Assembly (NCBI GenBank): GCA_002299915.1
Contig: DBOG01000050.1
Coordinates: 2,721-19,328 of the forward strand
From: Proteobacteria bacterium UBA652
Lineage (GTDB): Bacteria > Pseudomonadota > Gammaproteobacteria > Nitrosococcales > Methylophagaceae
Direction: 5' to 3'
DNA length: 16,608 nucleotides
Shown here: piece after piece, positions 14,723-16,608 of the stretch
How positions within the stretch are numbered: position 1 is the first letter of the stretch
How the letters are laid out: each line of letters opens with the position of its first letter
Program-made: the position numbers and the translations under genes
Notes under the pieces: generated by a model
Database searches by the model: none
What the model saw: the letters and a program-made list of their open reading frames with translations, nothing else
What the model was told of the DNA's origin: nothing

Positions 14723-15401
14723 CCGTATTATTTTATCTATTCGTTCCTTGAATATTAGCTTTGATGGACAAGTTTTATTTAAGGATGTGAGCTTAGATGT
14801 GCATGAAGATAATTTTATTGTGATCACCACGGGGGTGATGGATGGCGCGACGACATTGGTGAAATCTATTCTAGGCTTGGTTGAGGGTGTGACGGGTCAA
14901 ATACTGTTTGAAGGCAATGATATTCTGCAGGCAGAAGATCGGCTAGAGAGGCGCCGCTCACGCCAGAAAATTGGTTTGGTTTATGAGGCGGCGGGTCTAA
15001 TAAGTGTGATGAATGTCTATCAAAACATTGCCTTACCACTGGCTTACCATACCGATCTGACTGAGACAGACATTGAGCATAAAATAGTGACGGTGGCCGC
15101 GGATTTAGAGATCACAGATCTACTGTATTTAGAACCCAATGAGCTGAATGATACCCAAACGAGAATTGTAAATTTAGCGAGAGCACTGGTGATTGAGCCG
15201 CGATTATTATTGATTGACGAGTTAGAGGGCGGGATGTCGGCAGAGGTGATGGCGAAGATGGTGAAAGTCATTCAGCATTACCAACAACAGCTACATTTTG
15301 GCATCATCATGACCTCATTAGAAAAAAAGGCAGCGTTTGCCACATCACATTACACCATTAGAAATAATCAGTTGGAGGTGGACTATGTCCGACAGAAATA
15401 G
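14712..15401 (+). CDS. MlaF-like ABC ATPase subunit with degenerate catalytic motifs (pseudo-ATPase)
   Basis: The position and fold are those of the MlaF ATPase of an MCE transporter, and the 229-residue length is near normal for an ABC nucleotide-binding domain. Gapless comparison with the canonical motifs shows almost all are lost. Walker A is TGVMDGATT (residues 40-48), with Ala-46 in place of the lysine. The Q-loop Gln is Glu-92 (LVYEAAGL). The signature LSGG is LNDT (145-148). The D-loop LD is Met-175/Ser-176. The H-loop His is Ser-202 (IMTSLEK). Only Walker B is intact (LLLIDE, Asp-169/Glu-170). Fold-supporting stretches such as SLNISFDGQVLF, KSILGL and LARALVIEPRLLLIDE remain, so it is not random decay. 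The ATG at 14712 overlaps the permease by 11 bp; an upstream start at 14688 is unlikely. ATP hydrolysis at this subunit is improbable. Confidence 0.88.
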   Translation: MADSRIILSIRSLNISFDGQVLFKDVSLDVHEDNFIVITTGVMDGATTLVKSILGLVEGVTGQILFEGNDILQAEDRLERRRSRQKIGLVYEAAGLISVMNVYQNIALPLAYHTDLTETDIEHKIVTVAADLEITDLLYLEPNELNDTQTRIVNLARALVIEPRLLLIDELEGGMSAEVMAKMVKVIQHYQQQLHFGIIMTSLEKKAAFATSHYTIRNNQLEVDYVRQK

Positions 15402-16485
15402 TAGAAATCATGGCATTGAAGTGCGTTATATCGATCGTATTGTCGGTGTGTTTATTATGGCCGCAATTGTGATTATCGCTGCCAGTTGGTTTTTGCGGCT
15501 GCATGGCTTAGGTGATTTAGAAGCAAAACTCCCGTTCCATACGATTGTATCCGAATCATTTGGGTTGGCGCCCGCAGGAGAAATTGATTTGGCGGGGATC
15601 ACGATCGGCACCATTAAAAATGTCACACTGCAAGATGACGGCAAGGTGCGAGTCGATATGGACTTTATTAAGCGCTACGAGCAGTTTCTAACGGTGGGCA
15701 GTCATTTGGAAGTGGAGCCAACTATTGGGGTGCAATCCTTATTGGGCGGTGGCGGGTTAATTTTTCATTATAATGCTGAGGAAACAGCACGGCTCACCTT
15801 AGATACCGCGTTGGATATAACAGAGCCTGTCGATTTGGCCGAACAAATTGCTGCGTTTGATCTGCCTGGATTAGCGGAACAAGTGAAACAAATCGTGGCG
15901 AATGTTGAACAATTAACGGGTGATCAAGGCGCGTTAGCGGTGGCCTTGAATAATGTGAGTGATATTACCAATAATTTAGCAGACAGCACCAGTGTTTTTC
16001 CTGCTTTGATGGCAGATGTAGAGCAACAAATTCCTAAAATAATTGGCAATGTTGAAACATTCACACGACGGTTAGAAGAAGATCAAGTGCCTGCAATTTT
16101 AGGCAGTGTGGAAAATAACTTAGCCAGCTTACAAACGGCAATGGATTCTGTGTCGGGTATTTTAACTAGTTCAGAAGGCAATATTGAACAGATCATGGGT
16201 AATGCTGCCGGGGCAACTGATCAGCTGAATAAAGCGACAGGTGATTTGAATGCCTTATTAGCAGAACTACAGGGTATTGTGGAAGATGTGCATGCGAGTA
16301 GCACGCAATTACCAGGGGTGATCGCGCGGAGTGAGGATTTGCTGGATAATTCAGTGGAACTAACGGATAAATTGAATAGTCATTGGTTATTGGGGGGCAA
16401 AGGGCCGGCCAGCGAGCCGCCCCAGCCTTGGCCTTCTATCCATTCAATAGATAATTCACCTTATGATGAGGTCGGCAAACAGTAA
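15385..16485 (+). CDS. MCE-domain (MlaD-like) lipid transport protein
   Basis: The 366-residue protein has a short cytoplasmic N-terminus and one membrane anchor (about residues 18-37). A single MCE domain follows (about 50-128; GLAPAGEIDLAGITIGTIKNVTL and the GVQSLLGGGGLIF end). A long helical region comes next (about 145-345), then a proline-rich tail (SEPPQPWPSI). MCE proteins form hexameric rings that pass hydrophobic lipids across the periplasm. It is about twice as long as E. coli MlaD (183), and its C-terminal helices could form an extended tube or collar, as in longer MCE proteins. GGAGG seven bases before the ATG is the best ribosome binding site in the operon. It overlaps the ATPase-like gene by 17 bp. 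Substrate is unknown. Confidence 0.9.
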   Translation: MSDRNSRNHGIEVRYIDRIVGVFIMAAIVIIAASWFLRLHGLGDLEAKLPFHTIVSESFGLAPAGEIDLAGITIGTIKNVTLQDDGKVRVDMDFIKRYEQFLTVGSHLEVEPTIGVQSLLGGGGLIFHYNAEETARLTLDTALDITEPVDLAEQIAAFDLPGLAEQVKQIVANVEQLTGDQGALAVALNNVSDITNNLADSTSVFPALMADVEQQIPKIIGNVETFTRRLEEDQVPAILGSVENNLASLQTAMDSVSGILTSSEGNIEQIMGNAAGATDQLNKATGDLNALLAELQGIVEDVHASSTQLPGVIARSEDLLDNSVELTDKLNSHWLLGGKGPASEPPQPWPSIHSIDNSPYDEVGKQ

Positions 16486-16520
16486 GCAGCTTGAAAAGCA
16501 CCTAAATAACCCCATATAAT

Positions 16521-16608
16521 ACCCAAACTACTTGAAGATGCGGGTTTCAGAGCTTAGCACGGATGTCAGAGCAAGGCGCAATGTGCAGGCAATGACTAGT
16601 CCTTGTCA
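16521..16608. repeat. Possible third, diverged copy of the intergenic palindrome (cut by window end)
   Basis: After the MCE gene the sequence runs acccaaactacttgaagatg, then agcttagc (16551-16558), gagcaaggc (16569-16577) and tgcagg. The minus strand of the copy at 203-346 contains agcttagc, gagcaaggc and tgcacgg in the same order. The spacing differs, so a distant relationship is possible rather than shown. It does not code and the other arm is outside the window. Confidence 0.35.

Noticed and set aside
14712..15401. Possibility that the ATPase-like gene is a frameshifted pseudogene
   Set aside because: The frame is continuous and the motif positions align without gaps to canonical ABC proteins; substitutions, not indels, remove the motifs.
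1..16608. CRISPR arrays, tRNA or rRNA genes, insertion sequences, phage genes
   Set aside because: None recognised by reading both strands: no regularly spaced repeats, no transposase or integrase motifs, and no tRNA-like sequence.

Overview
The window reads as chromosomal DNA of a gammaproteobacterium with moderate GC. Two kinds of evidence support this. The protein families look gammaproteobacterial (Fis, ErpA with Cys-42/106/108, two-domain PurH, a six-segment YidC with a large periplasmic domain). The gene order does too: rpmH-rnpA-yidD-yidC-mnmE, then aroQ-accB-accC-prmA-dusB-fis-purH, then argC-DUF6776-bactofilin-erpA; the last two blocks match my recollection of Pseudomonas gene order. 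No genus can be fixed from the sequence alone.

Layout. (1) Positions 1-4148, plus strand: ribosomal protein L34, the RNase P protein, YidD, the YidC insertase and the tRNA-modifying GTPase MnmE. Two copies of a roughly 125-145 bp imperfect palindrome interrupt this block, one just after the rpmH stop and one just after the yidC stop. (2) Positions 4152-12917, minus strand: eleven genes transcribed aroQ to erpA, mostly overlapping or a few bases apart. They cover the shikimate pathway, the first step of fatty acid synthesis (AccB, AccC), ribosomal protein L11 methylation, tRNA dihydrouridine, the nucleoid protein Fis, purine synthesis, arginine synthesis, two envelope or cytoskeleton-type proteins and an Fe-S carrier. 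A good promoter candidate lies just upstream of erpA, and a hairpin sits between purH and argC. (3) Positions 12918-13151: a divergent intergenic region with promoter candidates in both directions. (4) Positions 13152-16485, plus strand: a tightly overlapping four-gene operon encoding a TPR lipoprotein, an MlaE-family permease, an ABC ATPase-like subunit and an MCE (MlaD-like) protein. (5) Positions 16486-16608: the start of what looks like another intergenic repeat, cut by the window end.

The most interesting item is the MCE operon. Permease and MCE subunits look normal, but the ATPase-like subunit has lost nearly every catalytic motif of the ABC fold while keeping its length and an open frame: Walker A lysine to Ala, Q-loop Gln to Glu, signature LSGG to LNDT, D-loop Asp to Ser, H-loop His to Ser. 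Only the Walker B Asp-Glu pair remains. This suggests an MCE lipid-transport complex with a pseudo-ATPase, which may run without ATP hydrolysis at this subunit, and whose auxiliary protein is a TPR outer-membrane lipoprotein. The palindromic repeats that sit at gene 3' ends are the second point of interest.
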